Below are positions 44,320-56,472 of a DNA stretch of 64,000 bases, piece after piece (the first letter of the stretch is position 1; each line of letters opens with the position of its first letter). The notes beneath the pieces are model-generated. The model saw only the letters and a list, made by a program, of their open reading frames with translations. It did no database searches and was not told the DNA's origin. The stretch spans positions 69,428,403 through 69,492,402 of the forward strand of contig CM064426.1 in the NCBI GenBank assembly GCA_032690845.1, read 5' to 3'. Both the position numbers and the translations under genes were made by a program. Source of the stretch: Eleusine coracana subsp. coracana (lineage: Eukaryota > Streptophyta > Magnoliopsida > Poales > Poaceae).

Positions 44320-46940
44320 TTCCGATGAGGAGAGGATTCGCACTGCAGGGAGAAGGAGAGGAGAGGAATTTGTGCAAATGCGGTGGACGGCGGAGTGCAC
44401 AACTGCCTCTGTCCGGGAGAAGGAAAGGAGAAGAGGGGGTTTATTTGCTTGGAACTGCCATAGAGAACGGTGGCAACGTGCTCAAAACATTCAGGGCCGC
44501 AGAGACGACGCGCCGGTTCGGGAATGCCCCATCCCACCGGTACATCTCCTCTACACTGTTTAATTATCTTATCTACTGTTGCATCTCATTCTTTACACTC
44601 CGTTCCGGTTTTAAGAGTTTACCATACTCATGAGTATTATTCATCGTTGCTGTGATGTACCGTGCTCAATTCCAAATTATAAGCCTATCAGACTTTTTAC
44701 AACAACGTTCTTCAACATCGTCTGTTCTTCAACATTGGTCTAAAAGATAAATTAATATAGATGTATGAATATTCATCATTGCGAGCAGGAAAGCCCGTCC
44801 TTCGATATGCTGGAAGATACAGACATAGTCCTCCCTTACTTCAGTACTTCGTGCTAGTGTCATGAAACGATGCACCACAAAAATCTACCTACTTCTGACT
44901 CAAGTTTAATTCATCATCCATTAGATAATCTGGATGCACAAATTTACTCATTCAGAAACAAGCTAACAACATTTCAGACTTCCAGAGTGCAATACGCCAA
45001 TACGTCAGTGGAAACCATACGTGTCATCACAGCAGTAGTAATAAGCAGAAACGTGATCAAATCACTCTGAAGAAGCCGGTAAACAGATACTCTAAATGGC
45101 AATGCTTACATTTGACATCTCATGCAGAGGTAAGAGGACATAGATATCGTATAACTCAGGTCAACTGAAATGTGACACCAGAGCATCTTAACGAGAAGAG
45201 TATGATATGTGATATCATGGACACGCTAAAAAAAAATACTAAATCCACAGGCACATGACATGCCATGTAACTAATTATTTCAGACTAGTTTAAGAAACTT
45301 GGGAGGCTGGCTATTCTTGGAGAGGTTCTTGTAACTTTGCAGTTAAAAGGTTGACCAGAATAGCTTCTCCATAAGACATCCAATAAGAGTTGTATCCTTT
45401 CGAAAGGACAGAATCCACATGGCAAATTCAAGTACCTGCAAAAGTAACAGCACCATATGGTCAGCAAAGGCTCATAGGACAAGCAACAATGGAAAATGGG
45501 CAAACAAAGGCTTTGCACATGAGAAAAGTAAGCAAACCAGAAATTTGATTACAGCTTATTGGAAGAGAGACAAGGATAGTATGTTTTTGCACAACAGTTC
45601 AACAATCAAGACAAAGTAATGCAGCGACCAAAAAGGTATTAATCACACACGTATAGAAAATTTTGTTTCAACTGACAGGTTTATCCTCAAATAAGTTTTG
45701 CAGTTCAAAATTGAAACAGAACAAACGGGGTGAATGTGGCATCAGCATGGAGAACAGCCTTTCTGACACGAAAAACCAAGCCACCATGCCCAATGAAGGA
45801 GAAAGACCCTAGACTCCATAAGCATTAAACTGGTTATATCCTTATGGGGTAGAAATCACTAGATGAGTTCTGCTTTATCAATTAAAATGTGTTCAGTGTC
45901 TCAAAGTTACTAACAGCTGCAATTTGGGATTCTATTCAATGTTTAACTTAACAATTTCAAGATATTATATAACAGTTTCCAGGTTAGGATGAATGAAAAG
46001 ATCAAGATTACCAAAAGAGAGTACTTCAAGGTGATGACCTTTGCCATGCGCTAAACAGGCCTCTCTTGCATCACCCATCTTTCCCGTTTCCTAACAAAGC
46101 CCAACCGTATCCTCAATCAACTGAAGTTTTGATAGTGTAAATATGTGTCACTAGCTAATGTATTTGAGTTTAGCGGATTCAAATTTATTCATGGATGTAC
46201 CATATAAATCAAGCAATGATTTGTCAATTTAGAGAACTGTACAGCATCTTAAGTTCGCATTCTTCAAAAGTGGTTAGACATTTTGTGTGCTCTAGTGAGG
46301 AATGCAGCAACAGAGAAAAGAAACTTTACAGCAAGACATCCAAATTATGTGCTAAGCCAGGACTCTCCTAAAGCAGTTTTTTTTTCAAAAAAGTTCTCAA
46401 CTCTCAGATATTGAAGAAAGAAACAACAGGAAAGGAGACCTACATCATTCGAGGACAGAAGGTCCCCGTCAAGCTGTGCAGCCTCCAACATCAACCATCT
46501 TTCCCATTCCCTATAAAATCCCAATTTTAATTTCCTTAAATAAGTTCCACTTCACTTTAAACAACAGGAAAGGATATCCTATATCATTTCAACATTGAAG
46601 CAACTAAACTCGACATCCACTATGACAATAAATGGCTAGGTTTTTTATCCAATGTTGTTATCCAGTATTCCACATTTGTTAATCCTACAGTTATCAAATA
46701 GAAAAAGACAATTTAAATAAATTTAGTCAGAGTACGGCCACGTTCAGATACTAACCCACACATTTGCACAATCTATGAAACCAGGCAATGCACTCTCAAC
46801 AAACACACATTTTCACAAGTTAACCTAACTAGGAAATTTATACTGTGCGCATTCTTCCTATGTTTGAACGAAAAATGCAGACTTTGAGAGTCATAACGAC
46901 CAAATGAGACACATGATGCAGCACGACTACTAACTTAGAT
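44320..46940. other. intergenic between HAP2 and the NFD6-like gene
   Basis: Contains the HAP2 promoter region (44320-44560, GC-rich leader), the duplicated flank at 44870-45440, and AT-rich DNA. A GAAGGTACTTGAATTTGCC-like block on the minus strand near 45435 could be a downstream alternative 3' exon of the NFD6-like gene, since that family often has spliced 3' ends. A short motif CATCTTTCCC.TTCC occurs twice (46078 and 46496). No further protein gene is supported. Confidence 0.4.
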
Positions 46941-46944
46941 GACA

Positions 46945-47346
46945 TTAGCGATCCTGACAAGTGCGGCGGAAGGAGGTACCCTGGGAGAGCTCGCAGCAAG
47001 CCCGCGCGCTGGCGCCAGGGTGCGCCGTGAGCCGCGCCATGACCGCCGCCACCGTCACCGGGGAACCCATCATCGCCGCCAGCGGCCTGCACACACAGAA
47101 CCCAACGATCTCAGCCACCGTGCCAGATCAATACCTCAGGGTTCCATCCAAATGCCTCTACGTGAACGATCAACACACAGCTTACCGAGCGGCGGCGACG
47201 GGGGAGGAGGTGGCGAAGGCGGGCGGGACGCGGCGGCGCGGGGCAGCGACGGGAGGCGGGGCCCGGAGGCGCGCGGTGGCGGGAGCGGGAGCAGGGCGGC
47301 GAACCGCGGCGAGGACGGTGCGCGAGGCAGCGCCGCGCCACGCCAT
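46945..47346 (-). CDS. small NFD6-like mitochondrial protein
   Basis: Two exons, 47346-47186 and 47086-46945, joined through a phase-2 GT-AG intron, give 100 residues. The N-terminus is rich in Arg, Ala and Pro with no acidic residues (MAWRGAASRTVLAAVRRPAP), typical of a mitochondrial presequence. The second exon reads PLAAMMGSPVTVAAVMARL and then ARACCELSQGTSFRRTCQDR. This matches the plan of NUCLEAR FUSION DEFECTIVE 6-like proteins (a short conserved C-terminal segment of type MMPLH..ASARL...LSQ). In Arabidopsis NFD6 is mitochondrial and affects polar nuclear fusion; the biochemical role is unknown. The family call rests on overall pattern and is moderately sure. The 3' end could differ between splice forms. 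Confidence 0.65.
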
Positions 47347-47619
47347 GGCTAGGGTTAGGGCGGTGGAGGAGGAGGATCGAGGAGGGGGGAGATGGGAATG
47401 GCAGCGGCGGCGGTGGATGGTTGCAGGGTTTTAAGAACAAGACAACGGATTGGTGGGCTAGGCTTGTGCAACTATACATCTAGAACTCGAGCTTATCCAG
47501 CCCATGGCCCATGCATATTATTGGGCCATAAGTTCTTGTTTAGGTCCATTCTAAATGCAAAAAAATTTCTTGATTACTACGAGATTCTTTTAAACTTTCT
47601 TTTTAGTTAGAGATAATTG

Positions 47620-48125
47620 CATAAACCATTTGATAGTTATTAGGAGTTTGAAATTTCCGCTCATAATTTATTTGTTACAAATTCCTACCCTCTACTGACT
47701 TGTTGTAAAAACCACATCAGTTTACACATGTTTAATTCAAAACGTTTTTGTTTATTTGGAGGAGCCAATCATATTCTTATGTAACTTAAATTTCTTTGAA
47801 AGTATATTCTTCATGTTTTGTAGAGAAAATGAAACAGAATATGCCAATTATAGTTTGAATGATGTCCTATAAAATTTTAGATTTAAATACTTTTTTCATA
47901 AAAATAAGATGAATCAGACTCATTTAAAACTTCTTACAATATTAAATTTCTTTATTTTTTTTTTATGAATTTATATTGGTAAAAAAAATAAAATCAGTTA
48001 AACATATATCAATTGGGGTGGCTTTTGCTATAAAATACAATAGAGGGATGGAGATTTACAACCAGACTTATACATGAGAATCTCAAACTCTAATAAACAT
48101 GTAAGATGGTTTTACAATTAACCTA
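47620..48125. repeat. dispersed element with long inverted ends, copy 3
   Basis: Left end GCATAAACCATTTGATAG and the reversed right end GTAAAACCATCTTACATG are imperfect inverted repeats that continue inward through TATTAG.AGTTTGA.ATT. The interior matches 20700-21200 and the split copy at 24165/26990 (TTTACACATGTTTAATTC, AGTTTGAATG.TG.CCTA). Non-coding. Confidence 0.7.
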
Positions 48126-48136
48126 CTTACTAATTA

Positions 48137-48491
48137 GAGCATGTTCAAAAGACACATCAAATCTCCCCGTAAATCAAAATATTAAGATTTAGGACAAAAA
48201 CATGTCTCCGACAAGACCCAAAACCTCTCCTAATCTCATTTTGGTTTCCCTGAATTTTCCTCATTTATAGCTACAAACAGAGAAAGAATTGGGGACCCCA
48301 ATTCTTCTCTTTTCAATAAAATCAATGTAGTTGTGACCCCAAATACTGATGTGGCCCAATAAAACTAATTTTGATCTATTTTTAAGGATGATTGTTAGAG
48401 GAGAGAAGAAAATTTTCTCCTCATAGTTGTTTGATTACTCTCAAAAATAAATTTTTGGGAGCAGTTTTATAGAAGTCTCTTGGAGATGCTC
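48137..48491. mobile_element. PIF/Harbinger-like MITE with TTA duplication
   Basis: Ends GAGCATGTTCAAAAGACAC and (reversed) GAGCATCTCCAAGAGACTT are inverted repeats, and TTA flanks both sides (48134-48136 and 48492-48494). At 355 bp it shares the GAGCAT(C/G)T.C terminus with the larger element at 27129, so the two probably use the same transposase family. Confidence 0.85.
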
Positions 48492-48796
48492 TTAGGACCC
48501 AGAAAAAGTTACCCCGAGTCAATCAACATTATATAACCGCAGAAGCCTCCAATTGTGCTCCTGTGATGCAATCCACATCCATCCACAACATCAAAAGTGA
48601 CAATTCATCGCCACCAACAAGGGTCCAAAAGTATGCTTCCAAAGCAAGATGTAGCATCCTGTCCGATGGCATTACTCCCAAAAATTGTTCTTAATTATGG
48701 CCTATGGTGAACAATCTTGCCTCCATTTGCTAGTCTATGGTGAAGCATGCACACACAGATACATATATTCTTCATATCATTTTTTTAGAAATGATA

Positions 48797-48920
<124 letters not shown>

Positions 48921-49756
48921 TCCTACCTGGGAGTTGGCACATCACTTTCTTCTTTTATTCCTTGTATATATGCAAGAGACCAATCCAAAGGCCCAACTAG
49001 CTAAGATAGACAGCCCTTTTCAATCAGACCAAAGCTTATAATTCACCAATGCATAGTACATCTTAACAACTTGTCCCCTAGCTAGTACTCCTGCATGCTC
49101 GCATTCCCCTGCTCCCCTCCAATCGTTGTATATTTCTTTTTTGCTTTTTTACTATCAAATTTAACAAAATGGCAACAAGAAAATACTATGGGTTCGGTTC
49201 CCATCACTAATGACGAAAAAACATCACTAAAGCCCTTTTCTTTGATAGTGTAGAACATCGGATTATGCTATGAAATTAGAGATTATTGGTTAAACTATTG
49301 ACAGAGGTCAAATTAGCAAACTGCACTCAAATCGAGCCTTTTGAATAAGCAAAATATAAATGAATACTTTAAAAAATGTCTACTAAATTGCATCCATAAG
49401 AATGATCTTTATGTACATATATAGATATGGAATGTTAAAAAAAAGTAAACTGGATACGGTCCATCTTGAGTGCAATTTTTTTCCAACAAGGAACTTGTGA
49501 ATAATCAATACGGGAGACTGTTCCATGACCTCTAGCTAGACAACCTAGCCATCGATGTTGACTAGATCATATCGTCCAAGCATGTGAGAAGTGAGAACTA
49601 GATTCTAAGAATATATAAATCCCTCCATCTCATTCATGTGGTTATTCCTCTCTCTACATCACTCCATGCTCCTGGTGTTCCACAAAATACAAATCCCAGA
49701 TAGCAATTACACTATAATAATTCTATGGCACTAATGCCACTCCAATGAGATCTCTA

Positions 49757-49996
49757 GTTAGGGCCGGAGCTGAGATTTTGGGGTTCCAGGGCCAACAAAA
49801 AAACTGGGATCTATTCTAGTCTTTTTTACTTATTCTATATACATAAAATTAGTTAATTAATCTTTAATCATGTAAGTATGTCATTAAGTCATTAAAATTA
49901 TTAATAGTTGTATATGTACATGGCATAGAGAGGGACCCTAGGATCTGAGGGCCCAGGGCTGCCGCTCTAGTTGCCTCCCTCCAAATCCGGCCCTGT
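49757..49996. mobile_element. short TIR element (hAT or CACTA-like)
   Basis: It begins TAGGGCCGGAGCTGAG and ends, reversed, CAGGGCCGGATTTGGAGG, with an AT-rich centre and GGGCC-rich subtermini. The TSD could not be defined, so the superfamily is open. Confidence 0.55.
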
Positions 49997-51590
49997 TTAT
50001 GCTATTGAAAACTTGATCCATCGATATGTAGCCATCTATATGTCCATGTGTTTCTTCTTTCATGAGGATTGAGAGAGAATTTGGGATAGGGGTATTGTGC
50101 TTTGCTTTCATGTTTACACAGAGAGAGATTTCGAAAGCTGTCTATAGGGACTAGGTTTGTAACTCATGTTTATCTTAAAGGGCATCCCAGTATAAAATAG
50201 TACAAAATGAAAAAAGCAAAGAAATTGTCATGACAAAAAGCATAAAATGAAAATGAAATAAAAAAGCATAAATGGCATCTCATGACAAAAGTGTTCTTTG
50301 TTGGGGGTGGTGTTTCATGACAAACGGGTCCTTTACATATGGGTATTTTTAAGGGGACATGCCTAGAGAAATTCGTATATTATTGCAGTTGATTACAGCG
50401 AAAGATATAAGACTAAAAATTAAAGAGCATTATTTTTATAAAAGGCCAAAAGAATCCCGATGAGCGAGAAAATCATAAAAGGAAATAACGCATTCTTGTG
50501 CACACCTCATCGTCATCGTGACGTTCTCCGGCCCACACCTAAAATGGATAATGTGAAGTGGAGTAATGCCCTTCCCTCATGGTCTCAATCAAATGATGCC
50601 GAAATATTGAGCTAAGTTGCTGAACGGGTCTGAGATATCCAGAGAGAGGAATGAGTGAGGGAGAGAAAGCTACAGCAAGCTAGCTGTGCCGGATCACAGA
50701 GGGCATCTCAATGAATTAGAGAGAAGCAAACACGGCCCCTTTTGCCATCATGACACGCGGGAAGATTTTCTTCCAAGCTGAACTACCAAAAGCTCGTTCA
50801 GATATATAGAGGGATTAATTAGATGTAATCACACAGATAGAGCGGCAAAAAATATTCCAAGGCGTTGTCAGTTAGTTATTTGTGTTTCATGTGCTTGTTG
50901 TGTTGCGTGCCCTTACGCGCATGTTCGTCTACCTCCTCGGCTCCTTAGCCCTTTTGCGTTCAATAATTTACCTCTCACATCAAAGCCCACTTCCCTAACG
51001 ACCATTCACAAACAACTACACTACTGTAGTACTTATTGTGCATAGACGATTCACACGGCCAAGTCCCATCTCTGCTCACGTTGCCGCAAGTTGCTACTGT
51101 GTACAGTAGCAGGGTTGATCCTCGAACGGAACTCATCGACTCCAGTAACAAAGTGGCAACCAATTTTCAAGGCTAATTAATTGGTATTTTCAGGCTGTGC
51201 AACAGGATGTTTTAAGGTTGTGCACCAGCCTTTTTTCACCTTGATTCGCAAAAAAAAAAAGCCTTTTTTCACCTTATTAGCTTGGTCACTTAACTAACAA
51301 TGGTTACTGTATGCGCATACATATGCTCCATGATGCACCTGAGGTTCAGTATGGATGTTTGTTGTATATACAGTAGCTCCTACGGTTTACTGTTTTAAGG
51401 TACATACATGAAGCACATGCACAGCTAAGCTAACTGTACATATATTGCCCCCGACGATATATGGTTTAATTTGTTGCCTGGACTGAGTAGCATCTACATT
51501 TCACTTCTTTCTCTTTTTTTCATGCATACATTTTGAGTGTAAAACCCTTTTCTCTCAAGTATTATACTTAATTTAGTTCAAGAATAATAT

Positions 51591-51737
51591 GATGCTTGCC
51601 GTGGACAGTCAGTTACAGTAGAATCTACTACTACTGCAAGTAAAAAACGCATGCTGACTGTATCAGATCCCGTGGTCAATTCAATGAAAACGGAAATTAA
51701 ATGACTACACAGTGAGATGCTTGCCGTGGACAGCCAG
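51591..51737. repeat. direct repeat in the KANADI upstream region
   Basis: GATGCTTGCCGTGGACAG is present at 51591 and again at 51716, 125 bp apart, followed by one mismatch and CAG. It lies about 400-550 bp before the start codon. Confidence 0.8.
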
Positions 51738-52139
51738 ATCCGTTAGGGCGCGTCACACTCCAACCGCTCTCTGTCTCGCCTTTCCCATTTCATGCAAAGC
51801 TGAACCCTATCCTCCTCCTCTTCTCTCTCTAGGCATTATTCCTCTGATTTCTTTAACTCTCTCTCTCTCTCTCTCATTTTATTACCTCGGAGGCTGGGAC
51901 ACTGCCAATGCCATTCCCATACATCAATCTTCTCTCTCTAGTTCCTACAAGGGACCCTCTTCCTCCTCTATATCTCTCTGGTACCTATCTCTCGCAGACG
52001 CTCAAAAACAAACCCTCACACAAGAATCATATGCCACTCATGACCTAATCACCAAACTCCTTTCTCCCATCTCCTCTTTCCTCCTTGGAAACCAGCTGAA
52101 AGTTCAATTCATAGCTGCAACAAAGATTCCACTGCCGCA

Positions 52140-54775
52140 ATGAGCTCCACTGCTACCAGTGTGACTCCTGATCTCTCCCTTCACATCAGCCCTCCGTTGC
52201 CGGTAGCCGGCGGCTGCGAGACACCGGAGCTGCTGCCGGGGCTCGACACGGCGGCGAATACGACAGTAGACGCGGCGCAGCGGAGCTTCGGGGTACAGCA
52301 GCAGCGGCTGCACCAGCCAAGCCAGACAGCCCACGGTTTCAAGAAGAACATGGGCGGTAAGAGGAGCTCGAGGGCTCCAAGGATGCGGTGGACTACCGCA
52401 CTACACGCGCACTTCGTCCACGCCGTCGAGCTGCTGGGCGGCCATGAGAGTATGTTCAAAGCAGAATCAACACACGGCTCATGCATGTTTTTGTGTGCAT
52501 AAGTATATATATTTGTGTGAAAACTTACATATAATTGATCGCTCCTTGCTGCAATTTTCTTGGAGTTCTCCTTGATCTTTGTTTTTTCAAGAAGTCATAT
52601 ATTCATACCAAAGAAGTATATGTTTATTCGTAACTTTACATGCATAATCATATTATTAAGCGAGTCGTTTTTATGTTGGTGTTTAGCGTTTGTCTTCTTT
52701 TTTCTTATGTTTTTGGGGATTTGTAGGAATGTTTGGAAGAGCTTGTTGTGGTATATTTTTTGGGGGGATGTAGCGGATTCAATCGTTCATTTGAATTTAC
52801 TCCATCAGGAATCTGAAAGGCAATTTGTAACATAATTTAAGTCGTTCAGTTTTCTTTCATTGATCCCTTTCCTGTTCCATGAAGATTTCTATCGTCGTTC
52901 TGTATATCGCTTATAACCAATCGATCCTTATCCTTAATAAAATATATTAGTATACAATTAATCACATGTTTGTGTGCAAGCTTCAAGTTTATTCAATTTG
53001 ATTTTCCTCCATGCGTGCATGTGCATTACCTTGGTTCTGAAACATCCTTCCTTGCTTTATTTTTGTTTTTTCTAGGAGCAACACCAAAGTCAGTCTTGGA
53101 ACTGATGAACGTGAAGGATCTCACATTAGCTCATGTCAAGAGCCACCTGCAGGCAAGGGCTCCTCTCCTTTTTTTACCCACACGATTACACATTTTAGAC
53201 TCCAAAAAATTAATAACAAAAGGATGTGTGACATACTATTGACATATCTTCTTTTAAGATACTATACCCTTCTTGTTGTTAGCTGACATCAAGTATCCAT
53301 TGTCCTTTTTAATCCATATCCTCCATTGTGTTTCCTGATTAAACACACGCCTCTAACAGTTAATTGATTTGGTTAAACCCAACCAAACGGCACACACAGA
53401 TGTGCATGTGCAAGTCAATAATCTAAAATGACGCATCTTTCTTTCCTGCAGATGTACCGAACAGTGAAGGGTACAGACAGATCAGCATGTGTTGCAGGTA
53501 ATGAAAAAAAAATCAACACACATATCGCCTAGATCTTAATGCTCTAGCAGTGTCGTCCATGCATGGCCTGAGTAGTACATTCAATAGGTCATGTCACAAA
53601 CAGTGCTAAATAATTATTGGCATGGGGATATGTTTGTATTTTACAATGTGACGAGACATATGCGTGTATGATGTGTTGCAGGCCATGGCCACGCCAGAGA
53701 CATGGCATTTCTGAGAAGAGCTGCTGCTGATGATACGGATGGTTTTGAAGGGTTCAATAGCAACATGGTCAAAACTACTGCATACAGCAGCAACTGTACT
53801 AGCAGGTTTGTGTTACTCGTTGCATTTTTATTAGATTACTAAATCTAGTACTTACAGAAGCATCTATATGAGTCTTGATAGGGAGGTGATGTATGTTTTG
53901 TTTCATCCCTTGGTCTTTGTGTCTGCAGTTAATTAATTCTTCTGCTGCAACTTTGCTGCATTTGGAGGGTATGGATGTGCTGTAGTAGTGCATTTACGTC
54001 ATTGTGATCTTAGTTTATACTCCTGCATATGGATGCATGCCAGCTTGGTACTCCTGCATGGAGTATAGTATAGCTTTGGGATATGGGTGTGGAAACTAGT
54101 AAAATGCGATGGCATGATCTAGAGGAGTTTGACCGCAATATTTTAGTTCATGACAGTGGGTTTATTGGACAGTATATGATCCGGCAGGTTTTGAGCCGTG
54201 TCCTTAATAGTGTGTATATAATAAACTATAGCTTATTTAGTGCTACCTCCAAACATTTATATATGACGCCATTTAGTTTAATTTGAAGCTAATTGATGTC
54301 ATAAAAAAGAACCGAGGTAGTAATTACAGTAACTCTGAAGTGTCAAGGGAAAAGGTTGTTACTAAATAAGCCTGCGTAAATATAATGTAAATTGTTGCCT
54401 TAGCTTTTGGAGGTTCTACGTGCGACCTGCTGTGCTACCTCGCCGATTACTTTTATCAGCCTGGCAAGTGGCATATCAAAAATCATGAAAAGCAATCATA
54501 GCTTGACGTACGTGCATGCATGTTTTGGATCCCTATGAGCTAGAATGCAGCCTTTTCCTTGCCTTTTTCAATCATCAGTTCTTTTTCAGCTGAAATGAAA
54601 TTTCCGTTCATATTTTAGCGACTCGTCGTCGTCACTCATCAGCATCTTCTTCTCTCTAGCTGCTACAACCTCTCTTTCAGCGTTCATACTTTGCCTAGCC
54701 AGGGTGACGTTTCCTCATGTCTGCATTTGTCGCATGCCTGAATAATCTCTCTCTACCTGTAACAGTTTAAACCTG

Positions 54776-54816
<41 letters not shown>

Positions 54817-56472
54817 CAGGTCTAGTGAGCCCAAACTATGCATGCATGCACAGGTGGGGGTAGGGGACATACAAGATGGAAGAAAAGTAAAGCCTTGAAT
54901 TGCATGCAAACATGGTTGTTCCATTACTGAACATGTGGGGTCAAGGAACTCATGATGCCCAGGAAGACTCCCCTTCCTCCTCCTCCAAAACCTGCATTGT
55001 TCTTTCATCTCTCATCAGAAAGAGCTACCACTACTACTAGTAGTGAAGAAAAAAAAAAGTAATAATGGTCCCTCACAACCATTAGTTGTGTGGCTGACCA
55101 CATCAGATCCATATCAATTGTCCCTCTGCTGGTGCTGGCCCTATCAGCATTACCCCAGTGTTGCACCGGTGGAAATGCCGGTGGAATCTTGGGTAAGACA
55201 CCCAGAACAAGACAAGGGCGACTCCATTGGCCTTGACCGGGGGAAAAGCCTGAACCCGCATGTCCCTCTCTGGCTTGTTGAATAGTAGTACTAGTGGCGA
55301 GCATGGACAAGCCACTTGGCAGCACTGGGACTGATCGATCCATCCATCGATCGTCCATCGATGTGGCACCCAACATGCAGTGCCCAGCTAATAAGTAATC
55401 CTCCTCCGGATGATTTGCAGATAACTATCCTCTAAATGATCTTACATATCTGCAGACTGCAGTGTTCTATTATACATGTAAAAAAAAGTAAATGGTGTAT
55501 AATTTCTAGGTGTTTCATATTTGATCACGCATGGCATGCATGAAAAAGTCTGTGCACTTTTTTTTTTTTATGAAAATGAAAAGTCTCTCTGTGCATTGAT
55601 TTATGCCGCAGGAGATCAGAGTCCCCAGGGGAACAGCCGCAGCAGCAGCTGGAGCACCGCCATAACGCCGCATGGATCCAAGCACTAGTCGGCGGCAATG
55701 AGCTGATGAGGCGGCATCAGCTGCCATCGCCATGCCGCCTGCTGCTGCCTCACCACCACCACCACCTTGGTCCTCCTCAACCTGATCGCGTCTTGATGGA
55801 GCAACGCCAGGTATGTACTGAACATTTATATGGATCACATACGGCCGCACATTCAATTAGATCAACGCCAGGTGCTGTGCATATGCCGCTACATGTACCG
55901 CATCGATCCGTCCGGCCACCGTACCCATGCATCGAGCATGATCTTCTCGACATGGAGAGACAAAGAGGAATGTCTTAATAAATGTGCATAACTTTTTTTC
56001 TTGTTTGTTAATAATGGTTACTTACAGCGTGCGGACCTACATGCAGGGACTGAAGAAAGGAGAACAAGATCACGGGGAAAGCGCCGCTGTTCATCATGGC
56101 CTTGTTCGAGAGGCGGTGGGTCCTACTCCAGTGATGAGGCAGAACGGGTTACCTGCACCACCGCCGCGTCACGACGAACATGCTGAAGAGGTCGTCGTCG
56201 TCGTCGGGCGGCCATCGCCAAACTCGAGCAGCAGCAGCGACACGGTCTCGAGCTCCGACTGGCTGATGCAGCATCATCATCAACACAACGGGGATGGCGC
56301 GATCATGAACAGCATGATGATGACGAAGTCGCCGCTGCCGAGCCTGGAGATGAGCCTGGGAAGGCAGGGGTGGGAGATGATGGAGCAGCAGTGCGGCGGC
56401 GGCGCCGGCGAGTTCGTGGTCGAGCCGTCACCGTCGTCGGCTAAAGAGCGGACCCTGCTCAAGTGCTTGTGA
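52140..56472 (+). CDS. KANADI-type GARP transcription factor
   Basis: Six exons: 52140-52449, 53076-53152, 53452-53497, 53682-53805, 55612-55810 and 56047-56472, giving about 393 residues. KANADI proteins are nuclear repressors that set abaxial (lower-side) identity in leaves and other lateral organs. The N-terminal motif PDLSLHISPP is typical of the family. The GARP domain runs from RAPRMRWTTALHAHFVHAVE over the first intron (ELLGGHE, then RATPKSVLELMNVKDLTLAH) to VKSHLQ and MYRTVK. The C-terminal part has poly-Gln and poly-His runs and ends with LPSLEMSLGR, matching the family's short C-terminal LEF-type motif. Intron 2 has a GC donor (CTGCAG then GCAAGG), the only non-GT donor in the gene; the other acceptors and donors are canonical. 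Intron 4 is long (1.8 kb) and contains a MITE and a CT repeat. The gene appears intact. Confidence 0.92.
54246..54317. mobile_element. tiny Stowaway-like MITE in KANADI intron 4
   Basis: The 72-bp hairpin has ends CCTCCAAACATTTATATATG and (reversed) CCTCGGTTCTTTTTTATGAC with TA on both sides (54244-54245 and 54318-54319). The interior continues the inverted match (ATTTAGTTTAATTTGAAG against ATTAGCTTCAAATTAAAC). Confidence 0.75.
54778..54811. repeat. (CT)n microsatellite in KANADI intron 4
   Basis: About seventeen CT units in the long intron. Confidence 0.95.

Noticed and set aside
51712..52143. Long frame overlapping the KANADI start codon by the ATGA junction, as a possible uORF
   Set aside because: It has no ATG near its start; the first residue would need GTG. 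The leader is CT-rich and low in complexity.
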